DNA of 64,000 nucleotides from Arthrobacter sp. MYb227 (lineage in GTDB: Bacteria > Actinomycetota > Actinomycetes > Actinomycetales > Micrococcaceae). The stretch spans positions 1-64,000 of the forward strand of contig NZ_PCPT01000013.1 in NCBI RefSeq assembly GCF_002975435.1, written 5' to 3'. The translations under genes and the position numbers were made by a program. Below are positions 61,911 through 64,000 of the stretch, piece after piece. The notes under the pieces are model-generated. The model was not told the origin of the DNA. It searched no databases and saw only the letters and a program-made list of their open reading frames with translations. Position 1 is the stretch's first letter. Every line of letters begins with the position of its first letter.

Positions 61911-64000
61911 ATGCGAATTATTGACACCATTGCTGCCGAACTATCAGTTGCCGCCTGGCAGGTGAAGGCCGCCGTTGATCTCCTTGATGCGGGATCAACG
62001 GTTCCCTTCATTGCCAGATACCGTAAGGAAGTCACCGGAACTCTTGATGACACAGCGCTACGTATGCTCGAAGAGCGCCTGCGTTACCTGCGTGAACTTG
62101 AAGACCGTCGCGAATCTATCCTCAAGGTCATTGACGAACTTGGTAAGCTCACCGCGGAGCTAAAGACCGCAATCAACGCGGCAACCACCAAGGCCGAGCT
62201 CGAAGATCTCTATCTTCCCTACAAATCTAAACGCCGGACCAAGGCCCAAATCGCTCGCGAGGCAGGGCTTGAACCGCTCGCCGATTCCCTGATTTCTGAT
62301 CCTAGCCAGGACCCAGAAACTCTTGCGGCTAGCTTTCTGAGCACCGAGCACGAGATCACTGCTGCGTCCGATGCACTGGCCGGTGCCCGGGCCATTCTCA
62401 CCGAGCGAGCATCACAAGATGCGGTGCTGGTTTCTGAGTTGCGTGAACGGCTGTGGACCCGCGGCAAGATCGCTTCCAAGGCTGTTCCCGGAGCTCCGGC
62501 AGCCGAGGCCGCAAAATTCTCTGACTATGAAGACTTTGTTCAACCAGTTGCCGCGCAACCATCCCACCGGGTGCTTGCGCTCTTGCGTGGGGAACGGGAA
62601 GGGGTACTAAACCTTGAACTTGCCGAGGCAGACCCACGCGATGATGCGGCGCTGACCGAGGCGCGCAGCGGGTATGAGGCAGCCGTTGCCCACTCGTTGG
62701 GAATCAAATCCTCTGCTGATGCGCCGGCAGGTAAATGGTTAGCCCAGACTGTTCGTCTAGCCTGGCGCGGGCGCCTGCTGGCACGTTTGGAATCCGATCT
62801 GCGAACCCGCCTTTTTGAAGCCGCGGAAGAAGCCTCGGTGAAGGTCTTTGCAGCTAACCTGCGTGATGTGCTGCTTGCAGCACCTGCGGGTAACCGGGCA
62901 GTTCTGGGACTGGACCCGGGGCTTCGCACCGGCGTGAAGGTCGCTGTTGTCGATGCTACCGGCAAGGTAGTCGACATTGCCACTATTTACCCGCATGCAC
63001 CTGCAAATAAGTGGACCCAATCGATTGATACTTTGGTGGCCCTCGCTACCAAGCACGGTACAGAGCTGATTGCCGTGGGTAATGGAACGGCAAGCCGTGA
63101 AACGGATAAACTTGCCGGTGAAGTCATTGCCAAGCTGACCAATAAACCGGCCAAGGTGATTGTTTCTGAGGCGGGAGCTTCCGTGTACTCGGCCTCCGCG
63201 CTGGCGAGTGCGGAACTTCCCGATCTTGATGTCTCAATTCGTGGTGCTGTCTCAATTGCCCGGCGGTTGCAGGATCCATTGGCAGAGCTTGTGAAGATTG
63301 AACCCAAATCCATTGGTGTGGGGCAATATCAACACGATCTGACCCCTGCCAAGTTGGATAGGTCGTTGGACGCGGTGGTTGAAGACTGTGTCAACGCTGT
63401 GGGTGTTGATGTTAACACCGCTTCTCCTGCGTTGCTGGCACGCGTTGCGGGTGTCGGTCCCTTGCTGAGCCGCAATATTGTTGAGCACCGCAATGCCAAC
63501 GGTCCTTTTGCCACGCGTAAGGCCTTGCTCAAGGTTCCGCGCTTGGGAGCCAAGGCCTTTGAGCAATGTGCGGGGTTCTTGCGCGTTACCGGCGGCAAAC
63601 AGGCACTTGATGCCTCGGCAGTTCACCCGGAGGCCTATGGTCTTGCCGAGCACCTCTTGGCTGCCGTTCAAACCAGGAACACCTCGGTGGCTGCGTTAAA
63701 CCCTGCCGATTTTGTTACCGAACAATTTGGGTTACCAACCGTCAAAGACGTCATTGCGGAACTAGAACGTCCGGCACGTGACCCGCGCCCCGACTTCAAG
63801 ACAGCAAATTTGAAAGAAGGCGTTGAAAAGATCACCGATCTTGCGGTTGGCATGATTCTTGAAGGCACCGTCTCCAACGTTGCTGCCTTTGGTGCGTTCG
63901 TTGATGTGGGAGTTCATCAAGATGGCTTGGTCCATGTTTCTGCAATGAGTAACAAATTTATCTCTGATCCACGCGAAGTTGTCACCTCCGGGCAGGTCGT
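61911..64000 (+). CDS. tex: Tex family RNA-binding transcriptional accessory protein (3' end outside window)
   Basis: At least 696 aa, running off the window end. Start ATG 61911 (MRIIDTIAAELSVAAWQVKA). Tex layout: N-terminal helix-rich domain (VPFIARYRKEVTG, EDLYLPYKSKRRTKAQIAR), YqgF/RNase H-like domain (VLGLDPGLRTGVKVAVVDA), helix-hairpin-helix (ASPALLARVAGVGPLLSRNI), and the start of an S1 domain (LEGTVSNVAAFGAFVDVGVH). Binds nucleic acids and affects transcription. Weak RBS. Same GC-rich style as the start of the window. Confidence 0.92.
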   Translation, partial: MRIIDTIAAELSVAAWQVKAAVDLLDAGSTVPFIARYRKEVTGTLDDTALRMLEERLRYLRELEDRRESILKVIDELGKLTAELKTAINAATTKAELEDLYLPYKSKRRTKAQIAREAGLEPLADSLISDPSQDPETLAASFLSTEHEITAASDALAGARAILTERASQDAVLVSELRERLWTRGKIASKAVPGAPAAEAAKFSDYEDFVQPVAAQPSHRVLALLRGEREGVLNLELAEADPRDDAALTEARSGYEAAVAHSLGIKSSADAPAGKWLAQTVRLAWRGRLLARLESDLRTRLFEAAEEASVKVFAANLRDVLLAAPAGNRAVLGLDPGLRTGVKVAVVDATGKVVDIATIYPHAPANKWTQSIDTLVALATKHGTELIAVGNGTASRETDKLAGEVIAKLTNKPAKVIVSEAGASVYSASALASAELPDLDVSIRGAVSIARRLQDPLAELVKIEPKSIGVGQYQHDLTPAKLDRSLDAVVEDCVNAVGVDVNTASPALLARVAGVGPLLSRNIVEHRNANGPFATRKALLKVPRLGAKAFEQCAGFLRVTGGKQALDASAVHPEAYGLAEHLLAAVQTRNTSVAALNPADFVTEQFGLPTVKDVIAELERPARDPRPDFKTANLKEGVEKITDLAVGMILEGTVSNVAAFGAFVDVGVHQDGLVHVSAMSNKFISDPREVVTSGQV

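Overview
The window looks like a chromosome segment of a high-GC Gram-positive actinobacterium, most likely an Arthrobacter-like member of the Micrococcaceae. This is inferred from a PaaX-controlled CoA-dependent aromatic pathway of actinobacterial type, a choice-of-anchor-type secreted protein, separate tatB and tatA-tatC genes, and IS families common in that group. No rRNA, tRNA or CRISPR array was seen. Base composition is not uniform: both ends are GC-rich housekeeping or catabolic DNA, while about 13-50 kb is clearly more AT-rich, full of insertion-sequence debris and rich in TTG/GTG starts, as in a transferred polysaccharide locus.

Layout. (1) 1-9.3 kb: a five-gene minus-strand operon (FAH-family hydrolase, small cupin, TesB thioesterase, benzoate/anthranilate-type CoA ligase, bifunctional acyl-CoA ring hydroxylase/reductase), a divergent RidA gene, a PaaX repressor and a D-2-hydroxyacid dehydrogenase. 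Together they suggest anthranilate- or salicylate-type degradation through CoA thioesters; RidA and the small cupin favour an amino-aromatic substrate. (2) 9.3-13 kb: two paralogous NarL-type regulators with degenerate receiver domains (Glu in place of the phospho-acceptor Asp) on either side of a secreted choice-of-anchor-like protein. (3) 14-25 kb: a decayed IS5 element, ISAs1 remnants, two small Tat-type secreted proteins, a MauE-thioredoxin fusion, an AraC regulator, an HPr-kinase-like protein with a C-terminal PqqD-like domain, a low-molecular-weight tyrosine phosphatase, a free-standing PqqD-like protein and a Wzc-type tyrosine kinase. (4) 25-34.5 kb: a mobile-element graveyard, including a recombinase-in-trio (RIT) element inserted in an IS3 transposase gene, an ISAs1 copy with a perfect 8-bp target duplication, and IS630, IS481 and IS1380 fragments, with an orphan NTP_transf_5-type nucleotidyltransferase between them. 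(5) 34.8-45.4 kb: a Wzx/Wzy-type exopolysaccharide locus (initiating sugar-phosphate transferase, UDP-glucose dehydrogenase-like enzyme, four GT4 glycosyltransferases, polymerase, flippase). (6) 45.5-49.3 kb: IS110, IS481 and IS3 elements. (7) 49.4-64 kb: core genes: signal peptidase I, a VanZ-SGNH fusion, TatB, TatA-TatC, small membrane proteins, an S4 RNA-binding protein, an AraC regulator, a thermonuclease, a lipoprotein, a proline-peptide operon (aminopeptidase P, amidohydrolase, prolyl aminopeptidase) and the start of Tex.

How the parts connect. Phosphatase, tyrosine kinase, initiating transferase, glycosyltransferases, Wzy and Wzx form one polysaccharide assembly line that IS elements have split. 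Beside it lies an HprK-like/PqqD/nucleotidyltransferase/MauE-Trx group that resembles peptide-modification modules and has no obvious substrate; this is the most unusual part of the window. The Tat genes at 52.6-54.4 kb could export the two twin-arginine proteins found beside that group.
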